From JAVKSL01 sp039583695 (GTDB lineage Bacteria; Actinomycetota; Acidimicrobiia; Acidimicrobiales; JAJPHD01): 5,788 nt of DNA. Positions 1 through 4,845 of this stretch are shown one piece after another (positions within the stretch are counted from its first letter, which is position 1; each line of letters begins with the position of its first letter). The DNA is taken from assembly GCA_039583695.1 (NCBI GenBank), contig JAVKSL010000136.1, positions 1 through 5,788 on the forward strand, given 5' to 3'. The notes beneath the pieces were generated by a model, which worked only from the letters and a program-made list of their open reading frames with translations, was not told where the DNA came from and searched no databases. Made by a program: the position numbers and the translations under genes.

Positions 1-103
1 GTCAGGGCGTTATTTGCAAGAAACTTCTCGGGGAGCCCCAGACCACCTCAACGAGCTAACCCGGAAACCTCCGCTAGGCTAGGCGCCAGCGACGCATGAG
101 CTG

Positions 104-132
104 TCGGCTGCCGACCGGCTCTCGGTAGCCGA
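104..132. repeat. Inverted repeat / stem-loop, 11-bp arms
   Basis: The arms TCGGCTGCCGA (104-114) and TCGGTAGCCGA (122-132) can pair over 11 positions around a 7-base loop, with one G-U wobble in plus-strand RNA (a C-A mismatch in minus-strand RNA). Each arm is also nearly palindromic by itself. No T-run follows on either strand, so an intrinsic terminator is not well supported. It lies just past the stop of the possible minus-strand gene at 143-358. It could be a degenerate terminator, a protein-binding site or chance in GC-rich DNA. Confidence 0.35.
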
Positions 133-142
133 TTCGATTCGA

Positions 143-358
143 TCAGCGGGCCGTCATCTGGCTCACCCGACCGGCATGCTCGACGATCTCGCAGTAGCAG
201 GCGTCTCCGGTGGGGAACGCCCTCGGCGCGGCGGTGATCGGGAGGTCATGAGCCCAGGACTCCCCGCTTCGTGCCCTTCCGGCGACCCGTGCTACCCGGC
301 GCATCCTGTCATCGGTTCGGGTTCGGGTCACAACATCCACCCATTTCTCGATCGTCAC
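143..358 (-). CDS. Possible small protein, 71 aa, unknown
   Basis: A 71-residue reading frame starting with GTG and ending TGA. I recognise no family. The product begins with a Thr-Ile-Glu-Lys-Trp stretch, is rich in Arg and Thr in its first half, and has a Cys-Tyr-Cys triplet near residue 54. Third codon positions are mostly G or C, as expected of a gene here, and the overlapping plus-strand frames are less convincing (proline- and arginine-rich). Against it, no clear Shine-Dalgarno sequence precedes the GTG. The start forms a GTGA overlap with the stop of a preceding minus-strand open frame that has no good start of its own. It could be a real small gene, the 3' remnant of a larger broken gene, or chance. 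Confidence 0.33.
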   Translation of the reverse strand: MTIEKWVDVVTRTRTDDRMRRVARVAGRARSGESWAHDLPITAAPRAFPTGDACYCEIVEHAGRVSQMTAR

Positions 359-607
359 ATTCCGGTCGTGCCGAACACCCGCCGCTCCGTGCGCGACGGG
401 CAGCCGGTGAAAGCAGGACCGGCCCGATCAGTCCCATTGTGGCCGAACCGGGAGACGAGCGCCCTGTCGACCCGGCAAGTTGTCGACGACGGGATGGGCT
501 GGTGGGGACACCGAGCGAGGAGTGCTCAGGCTGTACCGCGCCGAGTTACCTCTCCAAGATCCTCACACGCGAAGACGCCCGGGCAAAGAGGCGACGGCTG
601 GCGTTGA

Positions 608-1957
608 TCACACCATGTAGCTGATGTCGGACGCACTGGTCGGATACGCATAGACCATGTCTTTGAGGTCCCCTGCGCTCAGGCCCTTTCGAATGGCCAG
701 CCCGAACATGTTGACGACCTCTTCGGCATGGAGCCCGAACAGGTGTGCTCCCAGGATGCGCTCGGTGCCGTCCTCGATGAGGGTCTTGTAGCCGGTGTGG
801 CCAAGCGCGACGCGCCGGGACGAGTACCAGCCGGACGTGTCGTCCTGGTGCACGGTGAACCGAAGGCCCCGAGCTCGTGCGGTGAACTCATCCAGACCCA
901 CCCGCGCCAAGGGAGGCGTCGTGAACACCACGCTCGGGATGCCGTCATAGTTCGGCGTGTGCGTGTTCCCCTCCAACAGATTGGTGGCCACAATGCCGCC
1001 CTGCATCCCGGCCACCGGCGTGAGGGGAAGGCTGCCGCTGGCCACGGCATCGCCGGCCGCGTAGACGGCTGGGTTGCTCACGCTCTGGAGGTACTCGTTG
1101 ACCGCGATGCCACCCTTGCCGACACGCTCGACGCCTGCCGCATCGAGCGCCAGGTCGTCGACCTCGGGCACGCGTCCCGCGGCATGGACCACAAGATCGC
1201 AGACGATCTCGCCCTGCTCATTCCCGGATCGAGTGCGCACGACGAACTCGTCCCCCGCCCTCTCGACGGCCACAACCGTGGTGCGCACCTGCACGTCGAC
1301 GCCGAGATCGCGCGTGGTCGCAAGGAGGTGACCCACAAGATCAGCATCGAAGCCCTCGAGCGGGCGGTCACCGCGATGCAAGATCTGCACCTCGGCACCG
1401 CTGTGCGCCGCGACGTGCCCGAACTCGAAGGCGATGTACCCGCCCCCGACGAAGGCAACCCGGCGGGGAAGCTCGTCCAACTCCAAGAACCCGGTACTCG
1501 TGAGGAGGTGCTCTTCTCCTGGAATGCCGAGAGGAGCATGCCGGGCCCCGGCGGCGATGACCACATGACGAGCATCGTGCGTCTCGCCATCCACCCGAAG
1601 GCTGGTCGGACCCACGAAGTGCGCACGCCCATTCACGCTCAGGATTCCGGCATCGCCAAAGCCTGCTTCGGTGGAGGTAGGGACATCGTCGATGAAGGTC
1701 CGTTTGAAGCGCATCATGTTGGACCAGGTCACCGTTGCAGCTGGAGCTGAGAGCCCCTTCCCCTGCATGCGCCGAGTCCAGTCGACAAGCTCGGAGATGC
1801 CGACGAGCACCTTCTTCGGGTCACACCCGCGCTGCGCACACGTGCCCCCGAAGGGGCGCGAGTCAACAATCGTGACGCTCCACCCCGCCTCGCGGCACGG
1901 GTAGGCGACGCTCTGGCCGGCCGATCCCGTACCCACCACGATGAGATCGACCGTCAT
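608..1957 (-). CDS. NAD(P)/FAD-dependent pyridine nucleotide-disulfide oxidoreductase family protein
   Basis: A complete 449-residue cytosolic flavoprotein of the glutathione reductase / dihydrolipoamide dehydrogenase / mercuric reductase superfamily, at the family's usual length. The FAD-binding Rossmann motif GTGSAG is at residues 9-14. The redox-active disulfide pair is C40 and C45 in GGTCAQRGC. The second dinucleotide fold has GGGYIAFEF at 171-179. The strand after it ends in His194-Arg195 instead of the glutamate typical of NAD-specific enzymes, which suggests NADPH. A YAAGDA motif near residue 300 contacts FAD. The C-terminal dimerisation domain is present, but the HPTxxE acid-base dyad is not canonical: it reads Tyr438-Pro-Thr, with Ser443 where Glu is expected. 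The substrate is therefore unknown; it is not a standard glutathione or lipoamide enzyme. It is not a typical MerA either, having no N-terminal metal-binding domain and no terminal Cys pair. The ATG start has no strong Shine-Dalgarno sequence but overlaps the stop of an upstream weak ORF (ATGA), so coupled translation is possible. Confidence 0.93.
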   Translation of the reverse strand: MTVDLIVVGTGSAGQSVAYPCREAGWSVTIVDSRPFGGTCAQRGCDPKKVLVGISELVDWTRRMQGKGLSAPAATVTWSNMMRFKRTFIDDVPTSTEAGFGDAGILSVNGRAHFVGPTSLRVDGETHDARHVVIAAGARHAPLGIPGEEHLLTSTGFLELDELPRRVAFVGGGYIAFEFGHVAAHSGAEVQILHRGDRPLEGFDADLVGHLLATTRDLGVDVQVRTTVVAVERAGDEFVVRTRSGNEQGEIVCDLVVHAAGRVPEVDDLALDAAGVERVGKGGIAVNEYLQSVSNPAVYAAGDAVASGSLPLTPVAGMQGGIVATNLLEGNTHTPNYDGIPSVVFTTPPLARVGLDEFTARARGLRFTVHQDDTSGWYSSRRVALGHTGYKTLIEDGTERILGAHLFGLHAEEVVNMFGLAIRKGLSAGDLKDMVYAYPTSASDISYMV

Positions 1958-2448
1958 GATCCGAATCCGGCCAAATGAGCGCGAGCGCCAGGTCGAAGAC
2001 GGCTCCGTCGATCCAGCGTGGCACGTAGCACCCCCGATCGGCGGCTGGTAGGCGGCGCGAAGGTCGAAATGCGGTAAGACATTCGTCGTTCAGGGGCCAC
2101 CATCTCGACTGTATACCCTTCACGAGCTGAGACGTAGGGCAGCGCAGCGCGGGGAGTGTGCATTCGCCACCGAACCCCGAACGGGCCTCTCCGAGCCACT
2201 CGATCGATGGCCCCACTCGCGTCCCTCAGGTAGATCGACGTGGACCTGCCCTCCGCCGCGACCCCAGCAACGCCTGAGGGCAGGAGGGTTTGCGGCGAGT
2301 GCGTGTCGTGATTGTCGACGGGGACCTGATGTCGAACCCGTGGCTCACGACCTGGCTGAGCACGCCGTGCTACCCCATCCTCCAGTGGGAGCCGTCGCGA
2401 AGGCGCTCTGGCACCTGCGAAGAACGAGGATCGGATCGGCGCAGTCAT
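1954..2448 (-). CDS. Doubtful ORF, 164 aa, possibly coupled to the flavoprotein gene
   Basis: An open frame on the flavoprotein's strand, directly upstream. Two things favour it. A GGAGAAGG sequence lies 3 bases before the ATG at 2448, and its TGA overlaps the flavoprotein ATG as ATGA, the usual sign of translational coupling. Against it, the product is very rich in arginine, has no motif I recognise, and its third codon positions are less G/C-biased than in the flavoprotein, as in chance frames of GC-rich DNA. If real, it would be the first gene of a two-gene operon and the TAGGGCA repeat cluster (2490-2534) would be its upstream control region. A degraded gene or a long leader region is equally possible. 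Confidence 0.25.
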   Translation of the reverse strand: MTAPIRSSFFAGARAPSRRLPLEDGVARRAQPGREPRVRHQVPVDNHDTHSPQTLLPSGVAGVAAEGRSTSIYLRDASGAIDRVARRGPFGVRWRMHTPRAALPYVSAREGYTVEMVAPERRMSYRISTFAPPTSRRSGVLRATLDRRSRLRPGARAHLAGFGS

Positions 2449-2612
2449 CAGCCTTCTCCGCTCTCGTCCACAACCCTCGCCCTGACCGTTGAGTAGGGCA
2501 CTGCCCTACGCTGCGGTAGGGCTGAGTAGGGCACGGAGGCGCCTTTGAGACCGGCAACCCCGAAATCCCAGCGTACGGCCGATGTGGTGGCCGGAGCTCG
2601 TGCGTAGGGCAG
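2133..2612. repeat. Dispersed CGTAGGGCAG decamers
   Basis: The decamer CGTAGGGCAG occurs at 2133-2142 and 2603-2612 in direct orientation and at 2501-2510 inverted. The two direct copies are 470 bp apart and sit in a longer imperfect match: GAGCT lies four bases before each, giving about 15 of 19 identical positions. Shorter TAGGGC or TAGGGCA copies occur at 2494, 2517 and 2527. They could be binding sites of one regulator or transposase, or direct repeats around a small inserted element. Confidence 0.45.
2490..2534. promoter_or_regulatory. Perfect 17-bp palindrome with tandem TAGGGCA repeats; candidate operator
   Basis: GTAGGGCACTGCCCTAC (2493-2509) is a perfect inverted repeat around a single central base. 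The 12-mer TGAGTAGGGCAC occurs at 2490-2501 and again at 2523-2534, exactly 33 bp apart (about three helical turns), and a partial copy GGTAGGGC lies between them at 2515-2522. The cluster lies about 40-85 bp upstream of the ATG at 2448, where a regulator controlling the minus-strand flavoprotein unit would be expected to bind. It also lies just before the transposase-like remnant on plus, so transposon-end or transposase-binding repeats are an alternative. I could not place a convincing -10/-35 pair. Confidence 0.45.
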
Positions 2613-2650
2613 GGTGATCAGGGGTGCTGTTCTGTGTTCTTCCGACGGGG

Positions 2651-2684
2651 TTATCCACAGGGTTTATCGACCTGATTATCGACC
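2651..2684 (+). repeat. Consensus DnaA-box match plus two TTATCGACC repeats
   Basis: TTATCCACA at 2651-2659 is an exact match to the classical DnaA-box consensus. TTATCGACC follows at 2664-2672 and 2676-2684, so three TTATCSAC units lie 12-13 bp apart. This short stretch is richer in A+T than its surroundings. Such clusters occur at replication origins of chromosomes and plasmids. No replication initiator gene is visible nearby, so a functional origin is not shown; a plasmid-derived scar or chance remains possible. Confidence 0.3.
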
Positions 2685-2689
2685 CGTAG

Positions 2690-3195
2690 TCGCTCGTATT
2701 CGAACTGCGCCGACATCAGGCTCCGCGGAACCGCCTCTGCTCTTCATGACAGGCTACTACCTCTCGGCTGCGACCATGATAGCCGACGAGCTGAATGCGG
2801 CAGGCCCCGAGCTGGTGAGGCGCACGACCCTCGTCTCCTGTGACCACGACCCGGTGCGCTCGATGGTCGGCGCCATGGTCAGGATGTTCTCCTCGGGCGT
2901 GGCGCCCGGTGACGTGGTGGCAGACTCGGGCTACTCCCATCGGGTCCCCAGCTCCTTCGCCCTCCCGCTTCGCCTTGCGGGCGCGAGCCTCGTGATGGAC
3001 CTGCACCCCTCGGAGCAGGGGACCCAGGGCACCCACGAGGGGGCGATCTCGTGGAAGCGGAGCGCTCTACTGCCCCGCCACGCCCGAGGCGCTGTTCGAC
3101 CTCTGGCCCCTTGCACGTGGGGTGAGCGCCGAGGAGACGGCCGCCCACGACCAGAAGATGGCCGAGCTCAGCCACAGGGAGTCGGCGAAGGTGAC
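2690..3195 (+). pseudogene. Transposase-like protein remnant, frameshifted and truncated
   Basis: The translation from about 2690 resembles a widespread actinobacterial transposase-like family, as far as I can recall it without a search. Cues are the block DVVADSGYSHRVP with an acidic residue typical of a DDE-type core, then MDLHPSEQGTQGTHEG, then GALYCPATPEALFDLWPLARG, then SAEETAAHDQKMAEL. The first two blocks are in one frame and the last two in the next (+1), so a one-base insertion lies between 3049 and 3059. Similarity stops near 3190, where minus-strand integrase sequence takes over, so the C-terminal part of the protein is missing. No convincing start or ribosome binding site is seen. 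The gene cannot make a working product. The family assignment is from memory; that it is coding sequence broken by a frameshift is more certain. Confidence 0.58.
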
Positions 3196-3199
3196 CGCG

Positions 3200-3458
3200 G
3201 TGTTGGCAGCCAAGCCCGGGGTGGCCACCTCCAGCCACTCCCGGCAGGCGTCGGCCACAGTGCGGGCGTCAGTCCCCCGACCGTGGCCCCCTACCCCACC
3301 TCCACGGCGAAGCGAGACAGTGCGGCCCGGGCCTCGGTGAGGTTGCGTGCGGCGACGGTCCTGGTCGCCTGGCGGCGCTTGCCCGACACGGGGTCTCGGC
3401 CTGCATCCACCCGCAAGAACCAGCGCCCTTTGCCCCGCTCCACCACGCTGCCCGGCAT
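3200..3458 (-). pseudogene. Tyrosine integrase, N-terminal remnant
   Basis: The minus-strand frame from ATG at 3458 reads MPGSVVERGKGRWFLRV, then DAGRDPVSGKRRQATRTV and an Ala/Arg-rich helix. This is the arm-type DNA-binding N-terminus of actinobacterial phage-type tyrosine recombinases. The frame stops at TAG 3291-3293 after 55 residues. The next frame continues with TDARTVADACREWLEV and PGLAANT, the start of the core-binding (SAM-like) domain, so one base has been lost from the G-run near 3293-3300. Similarity ends near 3200 against the transposase-like remnant. The catalytic domain with the R-H-R-Y residues is absent, so it is inactive. The original start is well supported: GGGGAGGA ends 4 bases before the ATG. 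Tandem TTGATCACAG repeats and a tRNA-end-like sequence lie just upstream on the same strand. Confidence 0.8.
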
Positions 3459-3462
3459 CAAT

Positions 3463-3470
3463 CCTCCCCG
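3463..3470 (-). promoter_or_regulatory. Ribosome binding site of the integrase remnant
   Basis: On minus the sequence reads GGGGAGGA, then four bases (TTG and its neighbour), then ATG at 3458. This is a strong Shine-Dalgarno match and fixes the original start of the now broken integrase. Confidence 0.65.
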
Positions 3471-3473
3471 GAT

Positions 3474-3494
3474 CTGTGATCAACCTGTGATCAA
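3474..3494 (-). repeat. Tandem TTGATCACAG repeats upstream of the integrase
   Basis: CTGTGATCAA occurs at 3474-3483 and 3485-3494, an 11-bp period, and each copy contains the palindrome TGATCA. They lie 16-36 bases upstream of the integrase ATG, where a promoter, an operator or arm-type integrase/excisionase sites would be expected. Helical phasing fits two protein molecules side by side on one face of the DNA. Confidence 0.55.
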
Positions 3495-3552
3495 AAGGAT
3501 ACCAGTCAGGCGTCTGGCGCCGCCGCCGACAGGCATAATCCAAGTCCAGAGC

Positions 3553-3572
3553 TGGTGGCAGAGGGGGGACTT
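3553..3572 (-). other. tRNA 3'-end-like sequence; candidate attachment-site relic
   Basis: On minus these 20 bases read AAGTCCCCCCTCTGCCACCA. They fit tRNA positions 57-76: AAGT of the T-loop, CCCCC of the T-stem, CTCTGCC of the acceptor strand, discriminator A and the encoded CCA. Bases further 5' do not form a T-stem or an anticodon arm, so this is not a whole tRNA gene. Tyrosine integrases commonly recombine at tRNA 3' ends and carry a copy of that end in their element. The integrase remnant starts 95 bp downstream on the same strand. I infer an attP/attR-type relic. Confidence 0.45.
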
Positions 3573-3642
3573 TGCCGATAGCGACAGCGAGGCCGTCTTT
3601 CGATCTGGCAGCCTGAGCATCTGCCCGAGGCACGGCAGAGGG

Positions 3643-3661
3643 ACGTACACAATACGTACAC
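3643..3661 (+). promoter_or_regulatory. ACGTACAC direct repeat; candidate operator of the MazEF pair
   Basis: ACGTACAC occurs at 3643-3650 and 3654-3661, an 11-bp period, and a further GTAC core follows at 3668-3671. The last repeat ends 20 bp before the antitoxin GTG. TACGCT at 3669-3674 could be a -10 element placing the transcription start at or next to the GTG. Ribbon-helix-helix antitoxins bind short tandem sites like these to repress their own operon; that role is inferred from position. Confidence 0.45.
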
Positions 3662-3681
3662 CTCATGGTACGCTTGTCGTC

Positions 3682-3936
3682 GTGAGCATTCCGGTGACGA
3701 CGCGTCTGGATCAAGATTTGGTAGTGGCCCTCGACACCGCGGTGGGGGCGGGCTTGGCCCCGAACCGCTCATCGCTTGTCGCGGCAGCAGTGCGGGAGTG
3801 GCTCGCGAGCCACGGTGAGGAGGCGATTGTGGACTCCTACCGCCGTCGTTACGTCAGGCCGGACCCCCCTCACGAAGAGCTGATCCAACGGCTGGCCACC
3901 TACTCGGTTGCTGAGTGCCTGGCCAACGAGAGCTGA
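3682..3936 (+). CDS. Ribbon-helix-helix (MazE-type) antitoxin
   Basis: An 84-residue protein with the pattern of a ribbon-helix-helix DNA-binding antitoxin: a short beta strand (PVTTRL, residues 4-9), helix A (about 10-21), the turn with Asn28-Arg29-Ser30-Ser31, and helix B ending in VREWLASH (about 32-44). The charged, aromatic C-terminal half would wrap around and block the toxin. It should form dimers, bind the operator repeats just upstream and neutralise the MazF-type toxin encoded directly downstream, whose start overlaps its end. The GTG start is chosen because the fold begins right there, and because upstream codons in this frame run through non-coding and integrase-antisense DNA. There is no clear Shine-Dalgarno sequence, so the mRNA may be leaderless or nearly so, which is common in actinobacteria. 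It appears intact. Confidence 0.87.
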   Translation: MSIPVTTRLDQDLVVALDTAVGAGLAPNRSSLVAAAVREWLASHGEEAIVDSYRRRYVRPDPPHEELIQRLATYSVAECLANES

Positions 3937-4247
3937 TCGCCCGAGGCGATGTCTGGGACGCCGAGATCCCAGGAGTTGGCCGCCGTCCCGTGGTCGTAGC
4001 CACAAGGGGCACCGCCCTCCCCTTGGTGACGGCTGCCGTCTGCGTGCTCGTGACAACCAGCGTTCGTGGCCATGTAGCCGAGGTGCTCCTTGACGAGGAA
4101 GACGGTTTGGACCACGAGTCAGCAGCAAACTGCGACAGCATCTTCACCCTTCCAAAGACGGTCCTGGTTCGTCGGAGGGGTCGGTTGAGCCCGCCAAAGC
4201 GCGCCCAGTTTGATCGTGCCTTGAGCATCGCCCTCGGGCTCGCCTAG
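3915..4247 (+). CDS. mazF: MazF/PemK-type endoribonuclease toxin
   Basis: A complete 110-residue protein of the MazF/PemK family, whose members cleave RNA at short specific sequences and so halt translation. Family landmarks are in order: IARGDVW (8-14) for the first strand, GRRPVVVATR (22-31) with the catalytic-region arginine, the long VCVLVTTSVRG (42-52) carrying the conserved Thr/Ser pair, EDGL followed by ESAANCD (68-74), and PKTVL...RRGRLSP. Length is typical. The start is uncertain: GTG 3915 overlaps the antitoxin gene by 22 bp, and CTG 3933 is the only later in-frame near-start before the fold begins. Either way the two genes are translationally coupled, as usual for such pairs. The target RNA sequence cannot be read from the protein. 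With the upstream antitoxin this is a full, apparently working module. Confidence 0.92.
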   Translation: MPGQRELIARGDVWDAEIPGVGRRPVVVATRGTALPLVTAAVCVLVTTSVRGHVAEVLLDEEDGLDHESAANCDSIFTLPKTVLVRRRGRLSPPKRAQFDRALSIALGLA

Positions 4248-4539
4248 CCCTTCTGGCGCCTGGCCAACGGCGACCAAGCCGGTGGAATGAAGGGAGTGCC
4301 GAGCCTTCGTCGGCACCGAGAGACCATGCGAGATCACCGTGAACGGGTGCACGACTGCTCGAAGCGTCGGCGACCCGACCACGCTGCTGGCGGAGGCCGA
4401 CACCATGGTCCGGTCCGCCAGCGCCGATTACTGCCGTGCCACCTGCGCATGCGCCCTTGCGCTCATGGTTGATGAGGTCACGCCCGCGCTTGCGGAGTAG
4501 CTCGCCAACGAGGACGCTGGCGTCCGCGACGAGGATCAC
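4144..4539 (-). pseudogene. PIN-domain (VapC-type) toxin, truncated; only the first ~30 residues remain
   Basis: GTG at 4539 overlaps the TGA of the upstream antitoxin as GTGA, the classical toxin-antitoxin junction. The translation starts VILVADASVLVGELLRKRG, which is the first strand and helix of a PIN ribonuclease with the first catalytic Asp at residue 6. From about residue 28 (near 4455) the PIN fold stops: the remaining roughly 100 codons are Gly/Arg/Ala-rich, lack the conserved acidic residues at the expected spacing, and run antisense into the 3' end of the MazF gene. The open frame to 4144 is 131 codons, close to a normal PIN toxin, but this looks coincidental. I read it as a toxin gene cut off by a rearrangement near 4455. 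A catalytically active product is very unlikely. Confidence 0.74.
4236..4254 (+). terminator. Weak hairpin at the end of the MazF gene
   Basis: GGGCT (4236-4240) and AGCCC (4246-4250) can pair around a 5-base loop that contains part of the TAG stop codon, followed by TTCT. The stem is short and the T-run poor, so this is at best a weak terminator. Confidence 0.22.
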
Positions 4540-4793
4540 TCGGGCATCGGCCGTCGCAGGTCGAATAGTTGCGCCAGCTCCTCTTCGGTCATGCCGGACT
4601 CTTCGAGCACCTTCTCGACTGTCGAGCCGAGCTGCGCCACGGCACGGCGGACCTCGTCGTCGTCTCGTTCGATGGGGATGTAGAACCCGATGACCTTGCC
4701 GTGCCGGTTGACGGCGATGGGGTCCGATCCGGACAGGTAGGTGCTCGCGTTGTTGCGGAAGTCCCGGACGCCGACGCTCTTGAGTTTGCCCAT
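4536..4793 (-). CDS. Phd/YefM-like type II antitoxin
   Basis: An 85-residue antitoxin of the Phd/YefM fold. The N-terminal domain has VGVRDFRNNASTYLSG, then the strand pair around IAVNRHGKVIGFYIPI that dimerises and binds DNA. The acidic, helical C-terminal tail (VEKVLEESGMTEEELAQLF) would clamp the toxin. The ATG at 4793 is preceded by AAAGGAG (4800-4806) with 6 bases of spacing, a strong ribosome binding site that settles the start; the upstream in-frame extension has no such support. Its stop overlaps the start of a PIN-type toxin gene, which is truncated here. The antitoxin is thus intact but apparently orphaned. It probably still represses its own promoter, which carries palindromic TGTGTACACA sequence. 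It could also counter related toxins elsewhere in the genome. Confidence 0.88.
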   Translation of the reverse strand: MGKLKSVGVRDFRNNASTYLSGSDPIAVNRHGKVIGFYIPIERDDDEVRRAVAQLGSTVEKVLEESGMTEEELAQLFDLRRPMPE

Positions 4794-4799
4794 GTGTGG

Positions 4800-4845
4800 C
4801 TCCTTTGTGTACACAGTGTAGTTCCTTTCTGGGTGTGCCGTCACG
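4800..4845 (-). promoter_or_regulatory. Promoter, operator and ribosome binding site of the Phd-like antitoxin
   Basis: On minus: a possible -35 GTGACG (4844-4839), 18 bases, a -10 TACACT (4820-4815), then AAAGGAG (4806-4800) six bases before the ATG. Two overlapping perfect palindromes cover the -10 and start region: TGTGTACACA (4806-4815) and TACACAGTGTA (4810-4820). This is where an autorepressing antitoxin would bind. The promoter hexamers are moderate matches; the palindromes and ribosome binding site are plain. Confidence 0.55.

Larger units (their letters stand above)
1958..2613. other. 656-bp stretch without a recognised gene
   Basis: Apart from the weak ORF at 1954-2448 (minus), I see no convincing coding sequence here. 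Several short frames on both strands stay open, but their products are Arg- and Pro-rich and match nothing I know. The stretch holds the TAGGGCA-type repeats at 2133-2142, 2490-2534 and 2603-2612. It is probably the upstream control region of the flavoprotein gene plus decayed mobile-element DNA. Confidence 0.5.

Noticed and set aside
176..624. Plus-strand ORFs of 143 and 117 codons across 176-624
   Set aside because: Their products are Pro/Arg/Ser-rich with no motif and overlap each other. They lie opposite the possible minus-strand small gene and run into the 3' end of the flavoprotein gene; they look like chance frames.
728..1750. 340-codon plus-strand ORF inside the flavoprotein region
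   Set aside because: It is antisense to a gene with clear FAD, NAD(P) and redox-cysteine motifs. Long antisense frames are expected in GC-rich genes with strong third-position bias.
3553..3625. Whole tRNA gene on minus: GGCAGA at one end could pair with TCTGCC at the other over about 73 nt
   Set aside because: There is no T-stem partner for CCCCC, no TTC of the T-loop and no recognisable D or anticodon arm. Only the 3' end matches a tRNA.
4339..4500. Plus-strand open frame of about 54 codons ending TAG at 4500, with high third-position GC
   Set aside because: Part of it is opposite the PIN-toxin remnant, it has no ribosome binding site at the only GTG, and its product matches nothing I recognise.
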